Shown: positions 36,166 through 45,855 of the stretch, in pieces
How positions within the stretch are numbered: the first letter of the stretch is position 1
Layout: each line of letters starts with the position of its first letter
Assembly (NCBI GenBank): GCA_001695595.3
Contig: MBPM02000064.1
Coordinates: 1 to 64,000, forward strand
DNA: 64,000 nucleotides
Direction of reading: 5' to 3'
Origin: Plasmopara viticola
Taxonomy: Eukaryota; Oomycota; Peronosporomycetes; Peronosporales; Peronosporaceae
Notes under the pieces: generated by a model
Seen by the model: the letters and a program-made list of their open reading frames with translations, nothing else
What the model was told of the DNA's origin: nothing
Database searches by the model: none
Translations under genes and position numbers: made by a program

Positions 36166-37560
36166 TTATGCTTGACGAATCCGGTCATAGACAGCTACTA
36201 TGTCGTACATTAAATTCCACGCCTTCACTGATGCGTGTTTTTGTTCAAATGACATCAATTGTAAATTTATAGTTTGATCAGTGGGATCTGACAGCAAAGC
36301 ACCTTCTTCAACGAGAAGTCTCAACCGAAGATATCCTATGCTTCTCCAAGTATGTCGAATATCGTGGCTTTTTTCCACGTCAGTTTTCAGAGTATATCGA
36401 AGTGCTTGATACACTATGCTGCTAGTTACTGACCACGAGTACATTTCTACAGCAATAGTGGTGGGCGAAAGTAATTTCCCACAATAGTCGCCAAAATGGT
36501 GCCCACCGAGCGCAATTAGGCTAGATATACTAGACGAAAAGTTGCCAAATATTCTTGATCGGTCGTCCAGTTTCAATATTAAACCGGACTGGCTACCACC
36601 TGTCGCCATCAGCTTATCACTGTTGATACTGCAGACGTTCCACTCGGACAAAATCTTTAACGACAGATCGTCTTTTGAGCAAACCTTCATTCGAGCGAGC
36701 TCACTTATGAAAGTGAGCTCGCTCGAGATTTCCTACCGAGACATCACTCGCTCCTGAGCCTCTCATTGGTGTGATAGAAGATTTGTGTCCATTGAAAGCC
36801 CATAATCCATCAATTGCGGAAATTTGCGTTTCTTTTCGTTCAAGATACATGTGCTGCAATAAATATTGCGCTCGAAGTTGTGCCACAAAGTCTTGTATTC
36901 CATACTTTGTGTTGGACGAGAAAAGATCCAAAAGCTCACGTCGCAGCAGCTTGAAATGGTCGTTTTGGGACACGAGCATCATAGTCTCTTCGCAAAGAAA
37001 AGACACTGTATTAAATGGTTTCTTACCGTCGACCAAGTAGCGAATAATTAGGTTGCATATTGTAGCAACAGCCTCCGCGTATCCAGTGCGCACCTTGTTC
37101 TGGTCAAGGAGCCCTCCGATAAAAGATCGAAGAATTGAGCGATAGATTTTTGAATTGTCGTTGTCAACTCGTGCACATCTCACCCAACTGTGTGAGCGAT
37201 CCCTTCTCGGTGTCGCATTTTCTTTGAAGTTGGTGCGCGTTGTCGCTCAATCGGTCGAGTGAATCGAGAAAAGTCCACGACAGTGGTGAGTCGAAATGAT
37301 GTTCTGCGGCATTGTCTTTTTCAGTTTCGTAGCTTGTCAAGACGTGATAAATTGCAATTTGACTTTCAAAAGTCTCACGAAGGTACCGCAAATACATTCT
37401 GTACGGCGTCCAAATGATTAACAAGTGAAAAAGAATAGCGAGCTGCTTTTACATAATGTTCGGATGCCGGCATTCTCACAGCTCACTTTCTTGCCAATTC
37501 ACCTCCATAGTCATTTTGCTAAATTGTCAATGATTCACACTTCAACGCTGTGACATACGT
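36166..37560 (-). pseudogene. F1 family copy, 5' truncated and frameshifted
   Basis: Exon-4 part of F1. The C-terminal 174 codons (36690-36166) are open and close to the intact gene, and 37183-36701 is open in another frame. A short duplication around 36690-36730 (GAGCGAGCTCACTTATGAAAGTGAGCTCGCTCGAG, a perfect hairpin-like sequence) separates the two frames. Upstream of 37424 the sequence decays, and exons 1-3 are missing. Confidence 0.6.
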
Positions 37561-38187
37561 GGCTTAATGGACGTATTGCTTTCATAGCGCATGCTTCACA
37601 ATGAGCAATAAGATACGACGCACTCTTTTGGCTGTGAGGCTTAAGAAAGCCTTTTTTTTGCTAGACATCTACCTGCTCGAAGGGTGAATACTTTTGTCCT
37701 TTTGTCATCGTTCTGAAGGGTAAACAAGTCATTGAGAACTTGCTAGGTGATTCAAGAGGGGCCTGCTGCAGTTTTGTAGTAAATCGCGACTTGTCATTGT
37801 GACATATTTACTGCATAAAGCCACCGAGGAAAGCGGGTTGCTTCGACGACAACACAATGTTTAGATGTCAAAAATCCAGAGCTTGCAAATTAATCGAAGC
37901 ACGTCTTTTGGTTAATTGGTTCACATTTGCAACAGAGTTGATCAGTGCTAATTAGCATCAAATAGACTACTTTGTAGTATACGCGCAAGGCCTTAAGCGT
38001 CTCTTTGAGCGAGCACGTTTTGAGATAGTCAGGCGTGCTATCCCCGAGATTCCAGTGGATTTTAAGCAGCATATACAATTTAGCATTAGATTTAGGAAGG
38101 CAATGACATGACAAGTTTAAATTTAATCTTTTTATATATTTAAACCTTTTTTAAGCAATACCCCCTCCCTCTCTGTGTAATATATAA
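37561..38187. other. Transition from repeats to viral island, no gene seen
   Basis: The first half still resembles decayed F1-type repeats (compare 12000-12110: TTTAGCTGTGAGCCTTAAG). The last 100 bp are very AT-rich and may be the outer edge of the viral island, now separated from it by LINE copy 2. Confidence 0.35.
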
Positions 38188-38201
38188 ATAATAATAATAA
38201 A

Positions 38202-39345
38202 TTTTCGGAAAAGGTTGGGGTGACGCCCTCCTTCCAAGCGCGGGGGCTTAATGCTCGCGCGCTTCGGGCAGGTGCTCTCGGGCATCTGCAGGTCTCTAAC
38301 GAGTCTCACCCTCGACGCGACGGTCTCCAGCACCAGGCCAAACCCCCTTCCACGCCCTTAATCGCGCCAACCGCATCCGGATTGGCTCCTTTAATGTGAA
38401 TTCTCTAGGTTCGAAGCGCAAGAAGCACGTAACACTCCCCGAAGATCTCCGGCGCTACCGCGTCGATATCCTTGGCCTCCGAGAAACCAAGATCTACGAT
38501 AGAGGTGAGCACCGCATTGATGACTTCCTTCTAATCTTAAAAAAAAAACGAAGCCAAGACCGAAGTCACCGAAATTCGCCGCCACTGCAACCCGTCGGGC
38601 GCCACTCGACACGCCCGATCCCGAGAAGAAACCTGGCACCACACTAAGAAGCTCGGAACACTCCTCGGCGATATTAAAGATCTATCCGGATGCAAGTCCC
38701 AGGCCACCCTCGCGCTCCACCGCCTCTGGTCCGTCTGGCTCCGCCCCACGTTCATCTCACCCAAGACACGCATTCGATTGTACAACACCTACGTTCTACC
38801 GATTCTGCTGTACAACTGGGCTCTTACCAAGTCAGAGCTCCACGGCCTCGAGAGTTTCCATCGCCGCCAGCTTCGCTACGCTCTTGGCTATCGCTACCCC
38901 CGACCCATTTCGAATGCAAGACTCTACGACCTCTGTGATGAGCGGCCGCTGAGACTACGACTGACACAAGCTCGCTGGCGCCTGTTTGGCCATGTACTTC
39001 GCCGCTATCCCGACATTCCAGCTAACCTCCAGATGCGTGCCTACTTCTTCTCCACCGCAGCAAAATGGCGCGGACGTCCCCGCACCACGCTCCCCTCGAC
39101 ACTCGACCACAATCTTGTTTCCCGTGGCTCCGGCTTTCGACTCCGGACAGCACAAGACCTCGAAGTGGTACGTACCCTTGCACAAGACCGAAAGAAATGG
39201 AAGACCCATACGACCTCGGTGCTGGATGCACTGCCCGCCGAACGAGACTCGACGTATGCGGACACCACTCTATGCCGTGGACTAGCCAGACTGAGCCTAG
39301 CACGTGCATACCTTGGCAACGCGATAACGTAATACATTACATTAC
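38202..39345 (+). mobile_element. LINE copy 2: internally deleted derivative
   Basis: Same 5' end (TTTTCGGAAAAGGTTGGGGTGACG) and 3' end (tandem TACAT tail) as the long LINE at 58457-61391, but about 1.8 kb of the centre is missing. Sequence corresponding to about 58457-58800 is joined, through an A-rich junction near 38540-38550, to sequence corresponding to 60595 onwards. Flanked by a 14-bp duplication, ATAATAATAATAAA (38188-38201 and 39346-39359). It keeps the endonuclease start (LPEDLRRYRVDILGLRETKI) and the C-terminal region, but no reverse transcriptase. Confidence 0.85.
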
Positions 39346-39461
39346 ATAATAATAATAAAATGTCATAAGTGTCATTCTATAATTTCTATACATATCAACA
39401 CTACAATCATCACCATCAACACCATTTCCCTAAAGAGATGAAGTATCATTCCAAGTGTCAT

Positions 39462-39584
39462 TATGACAAGAACAAATGTTATTATACACGAATCAACAAA
39501 TAATGACGCCACAGACAATGCAACACACGCGATTGAAATACATAATCTTAAGCTAAAAATATATCGTGAAAGTATTTGTTTGTA
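39462..39584 (+). CDS. Small ORF (40 aa) at left edge of PLV island
   Basis: Open frame starting MTRTNVIIHESTNNDATD. Composition is like the viral genes and unlike the repeats on its left. It ends 37 bp before the LINE copy 3 target site. No family recognised; it may be a fragment. Confidence 0.25.
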
Positions 39585-39633
39585 GGATAATATTAACCAG
39601 TTCACATAAATTAACATACGATATGATCCATTC

Positions 39634-39959
39634 TTTTCGGAAAAGGTTGGGGTGACGCCCTCCTTCCAAGCGCGGGGGCTAAATGCTCGCGCGCTTCGGG
39701 CAGGTGCTCTCGGGCATCTGCAGGTCTCTAACGAGTCTCACCCTCGACGCGACGGTCTCCAGCACCAGGGCGCCACCTGGGCTCTTACCAAGTCAGAAGT
39801 ACACAAAATAATGGAAGACCCTCACGGCCTCGGTGCTGGCTGCACTGCCCGCCGAACGAGACTCGACGTATGCGGACACCACTCTATGCCGTGGACTAGC
39901 CATAGAGCCTAGCATGTGCATAACTTGGCAACGCGATAACGTAATACAATACAATACAA
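39634..39959 (+). mobile_element. LINE copy 3: minimal derivative (326 bp)
   Basis: Has the first ~137 bp of the LINE, then a jump to the region of 60853 (GCGCCACCTGGGCTCTTACCAAGTCAGA), a second jump to the region of 61245, and the normal 3' end with a TACAA/TACAT tail. Flanked by the 13-bp duplication ATATGATCCATTC (39621-39633 and 39960-39972). No coding capacity. The intact ends and duplication show that it moved as a unit. Confidence 0.85.
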
Positions 39960-39961
39960 AT

Positions 39962-40345
39962 ATGATCCATTCAATTCCTGAAGATTCTATTGTTACGACT
40001 CATTCTGGTAAGAAATGGGAAGTAAAAGACTACGAGAAGATTCAAAATATAACTAAAAGCAAATTATTTCCATTTATTCGAATTTCTTGTCATAACAGAA
40101 CTTATTGGTATAACAAATCATATCAAGAAGTAATGACATTTATGATGGAGCACCATAAAATTGTAAATGAGTATTGCGATAGCAATGGTCTTGATTATGA
40201 TGCTATGGACGAGCGATATGGCCCAGCCGTAACCAGCGATAAGTGCAAAGATCCTTGGGCGTATTCGAAAATGATTGAAAAGATTTATGGCGCTTCAGTA
40301 CAAGATTTCACAGGAAAATATCCTATTGAGGTAAGACATGAATAA
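39962..40345 (+). CDS. PLV-island ORF, 127 aa, unknown function
   Basis: Open from an ATG at 39962 to a stop at 40343-40345. The start codon lies within the target duplication of LINE copy 3, so the LINE insertion removed the gene's own upstream region but the duplication restored the ATG. Soluble, rich in Tyr, Lys and Ile, with blocks KLFPFIRISCHNRTYWYN and AYSKMIEKIYGASVQDF. AT-rich codon use matches the viral genes. One of the few undamaged frames in the island. No domain recognised. Confidence 0.5.
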   Translation: MIHSIPEDSIVTTHSGKKWEVKDYEKIQNITKSKLFPFIRISCHNRTYWYNKSYQEVMTFMMEHHKIVNEYCDSNGLDYDAMDERYGPAVTSDKCKDPWAYSKMIEKIYGASVQDFTGKYPIEVRHE

Positions 40346-40428
40346 ACATAATTTTTTTTTTGTTCTGATCTAGAATATTTAGTACTATATATACCGCATA
40401 CCCCATATACCTGCCACACACTAAAGAA

Positions 40429-40740
40429 ATGTCTGTTATTTTAGAGTTCGGAAAATACAAAGGAAAGGCTCTCGAGGAAGTGTATGATCAAGATCGTTCA
40501 TACTGTCATTGGTTATAGAACCAACAATCCGAAGAATCGGATATCAAACGATTTTTACAAGGCAAGTTGAAGATGGAGATACGTCATATATCATGAAATG
40601 GGGTCGACTTTAAAATAAAAGTCTCAAGTGGATATTTGACCATAAAAAGCAATATTTCAATTGGATGTGTAAGAATGAATATATCAAGAAAAAATGTCCA
40701 TCATTGAAAGAAAACTTGAACGAATTCAAGACACGAAATT
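40429..40740 (+). pseudogene. Tandem ExoX-like C-terminal module (nuclease-associated), broken
   Basis: From the ATG at 40429 it reads LEFGKYKGKALEEVYDQD and then SYCHWL before a TAG at 40516. This matches the small FGKYKGK...YxxWL module often attached to exonuclease X-like and other DNA-processing proteins. After further frame breaks a second similar module is visible (NKSLKWIFDHKKQYFNWM). So a two-module protein of about 100 aa, now with two or three lesions. A role in viral DNA processing is inference from family and context only. Confidence 0.5.
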
Positions 40741-40960
40741 AAAAATAGAATGTTTTTTTTTCTTCTCTTTAACTGTTACCTGTCAGCTGCTTGTCGAGGT
40801 TCAGGTTATTAGTTCATACAGGTGATCAGAACCAACGGGCTTTTGGAAATCGATACATTGTTAAAGAATTAGCGAGCGATAGGAGGCAAATCGCTACCAT
40901 CACGACACTATCGGTTTAGAAAGGCTATCAGAGAAAAGTTTAATTCTGCAGCACATCGTT

Positions 40961-42796
40961 TCACGAACTCCAGGTTGCAACATACGCAACGTACAACGGC
41001 ACTTGGGTTCGAGGATCGGCTGGAGCAAGTCGGAATTTATCACTGGTCTCATTGTCTGGCACCAGCGCAATATATCTGGCACCCGCTGGAAACAGCTTCA
41101 CATACTTGTCAAGTGTCCCCAAGTTAATTTTGTGATTGTCGGACTTCGTTATTTGGATCAAGCCAACTACGTTATGTTCCCCACCCATGTTCAGCTTGGC
41201 AACACTGTCGATAGTCTCCAAACAACGCGTGCAGGGATACCAATAGTCAACATCAGCAAGTTTTTGCTGCATGATTGAGTCGCATTCCGCTGCATCAGTG
41301 CCTGCGTAGAGATACGAGTTGGCTTCGAATTTCAACGCAGCATATGTATGCTGGTTCTTTTTTATTCGGTCGTACGTCCTTACCTGCAACTCGAGCTTCT
41401 GTCCGTCCCTTGCCATTGCATGCACGTAATTCTCGAATGCAATTTCCATCAACCCATCGTCACCAAGCATTCGACCTTTTGACCACAACTCCTCGCAGTA
41501 AGATGGCGCCACGATTTTGCCAAGTTGCCTCAACGCATACTCGGAGGTGATCACACAAAACCACTCCCCACAATCCAAATACTTTATCAAATTGCTTGTC
41601 TTGTCGTGCAATCGGATTTTCGTCATACGTAAGCGATCAACTTGACGCACCGACGCGAGCCCGTACTGAGTATTGAGCACTTCTGCAGGATACTTACGGA
41701 CGACAGCAATTGCTTGGTTGATTGCGAGCCTGGTAGCATTCGTCCCCGACAAGAAATCGCGCAAGTTTCCACCCGAGAAGTAGTATCTCTCCTTGATATC
41801 GTGTTCGGTCCAACTCATGCGCGCGCCAATCTTGTTCAGATCCGATTTCGACCAAAAGGGAACGAGACATTGTCTGAGTACTGGAAGGTCGTCGTCCTTC
41901 ATTGGGTACAGGACAGACGTGGCAAGCAAATTGAACGATGCTAGCGCTGCAAAGTTGTCGGCAACGTCCTTGTGCATGAGACCGTCCAGACACAATTCAA
42001 AATCTTGACCACGCAGTTCATCAAGATCACTCAAGCTCGCCTTGTTACTTCGCCAATATTGCTCGCTCTTCCCATCCAGATACAGCATGGAGAATCCTTC
42101 CATTTTCAGCTTTCGAAACAAGACAACGCGTTTCTGTTGACGCAACGCCATGTAGAACGCGAACAACACGACCAGCATGCTCTTCCCAACACCAGGTGTC
42201 CCCACAAACACAGTGCTGAGATTCTTTTCCATATGATCGTTGAATATCTTGATGATGTCCTGCGTTTCCTTCCGAACATAGAACCACGCGGGAAAATCCG
42301 GCTCGACGTAGCGAATGTCGAGTGCGATGCCATCAATTTGCCACCTGTCGATTTCCAAGGTGGCTGCAATTGAATTCATTCTCTCGACCTCGAAGACAGT
42401 CAATGATCTGGCCTTCTTGCGTGCACGTCTCTCATCCCATTGCTCCTGATCAACTTCCGGAACCACCACCAGCACGTGAATTTCGCCTTCGTTTGGCTCA
42501 AATCTTTCTCCAAAGTTCGTCGGGTTCTTGATCCACAACAACGGATTCATGTGCGTGAAGCCTTTCGGATGTCCATGTTCGTCAAGCGTCACAGCTTCCG
42601 CGCCATCTCTATTCAACCACGTGTTGTCGCCGTTTCTGGCGAGGAACAGCTGCAGCTCATCTGCATCACACGCGATCTGGTTCGGTTTCTCTTTTTTAAT
42701 GACATTCTTCATGTCATCCACAGACTCGCTCGCATCGATCGTCACGGAGAACGCGTTTCCCTTCACACCGACGAGCGCGCAGAACAGCTTCACCAT
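40961..42796 (-). CDS. Crinkler (CRN) effector with P-loop NTPase and REase-like domains, 611 aa
   Basis: Full-length open reading frame with the canonical CRN layout. Residues 1-60 form the ubiquitin-like LFLAK domain (MVKLFCALVGVKGNAFSV start; LQLFLAR at 48-54). A DWL-type segment ends in HVLVVVPE (107-114), the usual header/C-terminal junction. A P-loop NTPase follows (GTPGVGKS, 199-206; Walker B-like FELCLDGL, 266-273). The C-terminus (about 485-585) has a restriction-endonuclease-like pattern: Asp530 in ETIDSV, then GLIQITKSDNH (545-555). CRNs are host-directed effectors that usually act in the plant nucleus. No classical signal peptide is obvious, as in many CRNs. There is no intron, and the upstream gap to virus-like sequence is under 60 bp. 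It is intact while neighbouring viral genes are broken. Confidence 0.93.
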   Translation of the reverse strand: MVKLFCALVGVKGNAFSVTIDASESVDDMKNVIKKEKPNQIACDADELQLFLARNGDNTWLNRDGAEAVTLDEHGHPKGFTHMNPLLWIKNPTNFGERFEPNEGEIHVLVVVPEVDQEQWDERRARKKARSLTVFEVERMNSIAATLEIDRWQIDGIALDIRYVEPDFPAWFYVRKETQDIIKIFNDHMEKNLSTVFVGTPGVGKSMLVVLFAFYMALRQQKRVVLFRKLKMEGFSMLYLDGKSEQYWRSNKASLSDLDELRGQDFELCLDGLMHKDVADNFAALASFNLLATSVLYPMKDDDLPVLRQCLVPFWSKSDLNKIGARMSWTEHDIKERYYFSGGNLRDFLSGTNATRLAINQAIAVVRKYPAEVLNTQYGLASVRQVDRLRMTKIRLHDKTSNLIKYLDCGEWFCVITSEYALRQLGKIVAPSYCEELWSKGRMLGDDGLMEIAFENYVHAMARDGQKLELQVRTYDRIKKNQHTYAALKFEANSYLYAGTDAAECDSIMQQKLADVDYWYPCTRCLETIDSVAKLNMGGEHNVVGLIQITKSDNHKINLGTLDKYVKLFPAGARYIALVPDNETSDKFRLAPADPRTQVPLYVAYVATWSS

Positions 42797-42925
42797 GATT
42801 TCAATTGCTTTCTGCGAGTGAGGGACGTTCTCACTATTCGTATTTCAGAATCAAACGGTGCAATCCAACGTTGGGTGATTGAACAACAGATACAAAGTAT
42901 ATTTAATTATATAGACACAAAAAGC

Positions 42926-43171
42926 ATGGATATTACGAATCTCTCCGATACCGATGATACTACTTATGTTGATGGTGTCGAGCTACATGAACCGGTAGAT
43001 ACCGAAATAATGAGGGATGTATATGAGTACCCAAAAATAGAAAAGCATTCAGCATCTAAAATAATAAAGCTGTGTATAGAAATTGATTCAATTATCAAGA
43101 ATTGTCAGAATATAAACGAAAAGCACACTAAGAAAAACACGTATTTTGTCGTTTCCGTCATTATATTTTAA
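42926..43171 (+). CDS. PLV-island small acidic ORF, 81 aa
   Basis: Starts MDITNLSDTDDTTYVDG, acidic N-terminal half, then a Lys/Ile-rich likely helical part. The frame is also open upstream into the CRN promoter region (ISESNGAIQRWVIEQQIQ), so the true start may be further left and the gene may have been cut by arrival of the CRN. Its last codons overlap a minus-strand remnant. No family recognised. Confidence 0.35.
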   Translation: MDITNLSDTDDTTYVDGVELHEPVDTEIMRDVYEYPKIEKHSASKIIKLCIEIDSIIKNCQNINEKHTKKNTYFVVSVIIF

Positions 43172-43495
43172 CACAACTTCATCAACTTTACCGTTTCGAA
43201 TGTTCTCAATGATTGCTTTACGCAACATACGGTTATGTCCAGTATCAATGCACCATTAATTGTATCTGGCATTCAGTATTGTTGATGGATTTTCGAGATC
43301 TTTGCTAACAAATCCATCCTTGGGTAAAGCTTCTCTATCTTCTGTAAATATCTCGTCATCAAAGCATTTTGATATGGATGTTTCAACCTTTCTTTGAGCT
43401 AATTCAGATCGAAGATACTCCAATTCTTTCATTATTGCATCGATTCTATGATAATCTTTTGGAGCAACTTGATCAACTCCAGTATCTATTCATGA
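43130..43495 (-). pseudogene. PLV-island minus-strand ORF remnant
   Basis: One reading frame is coherent over about 120 codons with one internal stop: DYHRIDAIMKELEYLRSELA, later MLRKAIIENIRNGKVDEVVL. The first part looks like a short coiled coil. The second faintly resembles part of a serine-recombinase N-terminal domain, but the catalytic Ser/Arg motif is not visible, so I do not call it one. Confidence 0.3.
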
Positions 43496-43526
43496 TTACT
43501 ACATTAACGAAGCAAAACTTCTGTAT

Positions 43527-43884
43527 TCAAGTCTTAAAATTTACTAACAAGTCGGAACGATTGTGTTGCCTACTATATAAACACAATAAGGACCATAACC
43601 CGCAAAACGAATTATACGTCCCTTGAAACTGTTTATTATTATATTTTATATCACCCAGGATTCTTGGAAGCTCCAAACCCATCGAATCAAAGTATTTATT
43701 GTTGCACGCACAAACCAATGGCCTGCATCTATAATCGAAGTAATATAATAGAGCTTTCATTCCCTAGGAGGCCTCGGAATTTTCCAAAATCTATTATCCC
43801 ATCAACATGAACATTCAGTTGATTTGCGAGCTCTTGTAGTTCATTAGCCGTCAATTCACCCAATTTACTTAAATTAAAAATCAT
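43527..43884 (-). pseudogene. Adenain-like cysteine protease (viral maturation protease), frameshifted
   Basis: Reads in three frames in the right order: N-terminal segment from the ATG at 43884 (SKLGELTANELQELANQL), then AGHWFVRA with the catalytic His, then YFDSMGLELPRIL and YNSFCGLWSLLCLY with the acidic position and the catalytic Cys of a C5/Ulp1-type protease. In PLVs, virophages and adenoviruses this enzyme matures the capsid. At least two frameshifts separate the parts, so no active enzyme is encoded. It is divergently paired with the capsid gene, 30 bp apart, over a TATA-like stretch. Confidence 0.7.
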
Positions 43885-43914
43885 TATGTAATGCTTATAT
43901 ATAGCTAATCAATA
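43885..43914. promoter_or_regulatory. Divergent promoter between viral protease and capsid genes
   Basis: Only 30 bp separate the start codons of the minus-strand protease and the plus-strand capsid gene. The gap contains TTATATATAGC, a TATA-like element that could serve either direction. Inference from position only. Confidence 0.35.
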
Positions 43915-45671
43915 ATGAGTGATAGCACCCAATTAGCAGATTCGATTTTATTCGATTCAACAACTAATCCGGATCCAGTTGTCAGTGTCAGCAAAGACAA
44001 GCGTGTTGTAAATGTCGTTGATGGCAACAACGGTTCGTATTAGTCAATGCCATTTCACAACCTGATGGCTCGACTGGCTATGGAAGTCTTCGAGATGCAT
44101 ATATAGTCGTTCCTTTTGTAGTAACTACTAAAAATACGTCTACCTCTGCTCTTAATGATACTCTTAATCGTTTTGCGGCAGGATCAAAGGCTGGTGTATA
44201 TAACATTTTCGATACATTAGCGGTTAAAATTAACGGTAAAAGTGTCATTACGAGCAATGACTATAAAAATTATTGGAACAATTTACGTGCTCAAACTGAA
44301 TGGTGTGATGATGATTTATTAAAGAACGGTGCTGACTGCTATCTTGCTCCAGATGATGTAGTTAGTCCGAATTTTCCACGAAGTAGTAGCAATCCTAATG
44401 CTTCAACACAAGGAGATGGTTTTGTACATAATTCTGTTAATGCTGCCACGACTGTAGCTACTGATTTAATTCCAGAAATAACTCCAGCTCTTTATAAAAG
44501 ATTATTTAGCGTCTAATTTGGAATCCACAATGAATTAGTACCTCTGATGCCTCTGGAGCAACGATCACAGCAACAAACCCTCTTGGTTGGCCGACAACGC
44601 GAAGTGGCGCATTTCTTTCTAAAATTGAACAACAAGGTACTGGTGGATACGTAGCTGGCGTTACTACCGCTGGAGGTGTTGCTGGTACGCGGTACCATCT
44701 ATTAAAGCTTCGTTTAGTTGACCTCTATCCCATCTTCAAAGAATTGGATCTTGTTGCGAACCCTCATATCGAATTAACGATGACGTTCAATACCGGCTTT
44801 GTTGATATCACAACTGCAACTGGTGATTTAATGAGCTTATCCTCTCTCTCCCTAAACGGTTGCTCTACGGTTCCAGTAGTGGTATCAAGTGCAGCTACTG
44901 GTAATCCAAATGTAGGAAAGCTGATAACAGGTGCGGCTGGCTCACTTCGAGTGGCTTTCGGCGTTATGTCTAACAACATTACACAGATCTCTACTTCTGG
45001 TCAAATCTTCCCATTTACAATGACTCTTCTATATAAATCTTTCTACGATATCGCTAATCAAAGTCAAATTGTTGCTATACCTTTTTTAAAAAATAATTAC
45101 CTCGATTGCTACGCACAGTATTTCAAATCAAAAGCAGGCACTGATCAACAAAACTCTCAGCAAAACGCTCCGTTTAGCTTTCAATCATCTTCAAGCTCAA
45201 AGAATATCAGATACATTGCTCTGATTCCATTCAGTGAAACAAGCAGTGGTCATTTCGTCAGGACAACGAATATTAAACAATTCCAATCCCCATTTGACAG
45301 TGCTCCGTGGACTTGTCAGCCAGGAGCAAGCATTCGCAATTTCAGAGTAATGGTTGGTACTGAAAATGTATTCAACAAAACACATTATTACTCATTTGAA
45401 TCGTTCCAAGACGAAGTCAAGAAGCTCGGAGCTATTAATGGAGCTCTACCGCATGAGATTAGCAATGGATTATTTGATTCCTACAAATGGGATGTTGGTC
45501 AGCGTGTTCTAAATGCAGACTGCTCTCGATTAAAGAATCCAGGTGTGCCTCAATCTATCCTTGTCTCTGGTTCCAATTCTTGCAGTCAAGGAACAAATTG
45601 TCTAATTCTCGTCGTTTACGGTCGTTATGTCTATTGATCGTTTAACCGGTGAAGTGGCTAAATATGAGTAG
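43915..45671 (+). pseudogene. Major capsid protein, double jelly-roll type (PLV), frameshifted
   Basis: About 580 codons starting MSDSTQLADSILFDSTT. Frame breaks lie near 44035-44045 (TAG), 44515-44535 and 45630. Recognisable capsid blocks are NDYKNYWNNLRAQTEW, then YHLLKLRLVDLYPIFKELDL followed by a beta-rich stretch, SGQIFPFTMTLLYKSF, and a C-terminal SIDRLTGEVAKYE. These fit the double-jelly-roll capsid proteins of PLVs in length, position beside protease and penton, and the typical L-x-DLYPIF block. It would form the hexameric capsomers. The open segment 44744-45637 (297 aa) is the best preserved viral coding stretch. Not functional as read. Confidence 0.75.
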
Positions 45672-45852
45672 ATTGGAATCCGTCAGCCTGCAAAAAAGAA
45701 GTTTTTGTCTTGAAAAATCTATTGAGCTTCATATAATTATGTTTCAGCTTCATTGAATTATGTTTCAGCTCCATCTCCAATTGCTTCACACGATTAAGCA
45801 TTTTTTTCATACAGAATTTGATGGCTGTACTTTTACTATAATCAGTGTTCAT
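45658..45852 (-). CDS. Small coiled-coil protein, 64 aa
   Basis: Starts 3 bp after the stop of the fibre-like gene on the same strand. Heptad-like, with near-repeats MELKHNSMKLKHNYMKLNRF, so probably a short coiled coil. It converges on and slightly overlaps the end of the capsid gene. Product unknown; possibly a small structural or fibre-associated protein. Confidence 0.4.
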   Translation of the reverse strand: MNTDYSKSTAIKFCMKKMLNRVKQLEMELKHNSMKLKHNYMKLNRFFKTKTSFLQADGFQSTHI

Positions 45853-45855
45853 CTG

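Noticed and set aside
39022..39337. Several overlapping open frames on both strands in LINE copies
   Set aside because: GC-rich LINE 3' region gives many chance frames; only the plus frame shared with the long LINE (LFGHVLRR) is meaningful.
42440..43171. 243-codon plus frame across the CRN start
   Set aside because: Its first two thirds are antisense to the CRN coding region. Only the part after about 42830 may be real and is given as the small ORF at 42926.
43130..43495. IS607-like serine recombinase
   Set aside because: Only one block (NGKVDEVVLKY) is similar; the catalytic Ser region is not visible and the frame has a stop.
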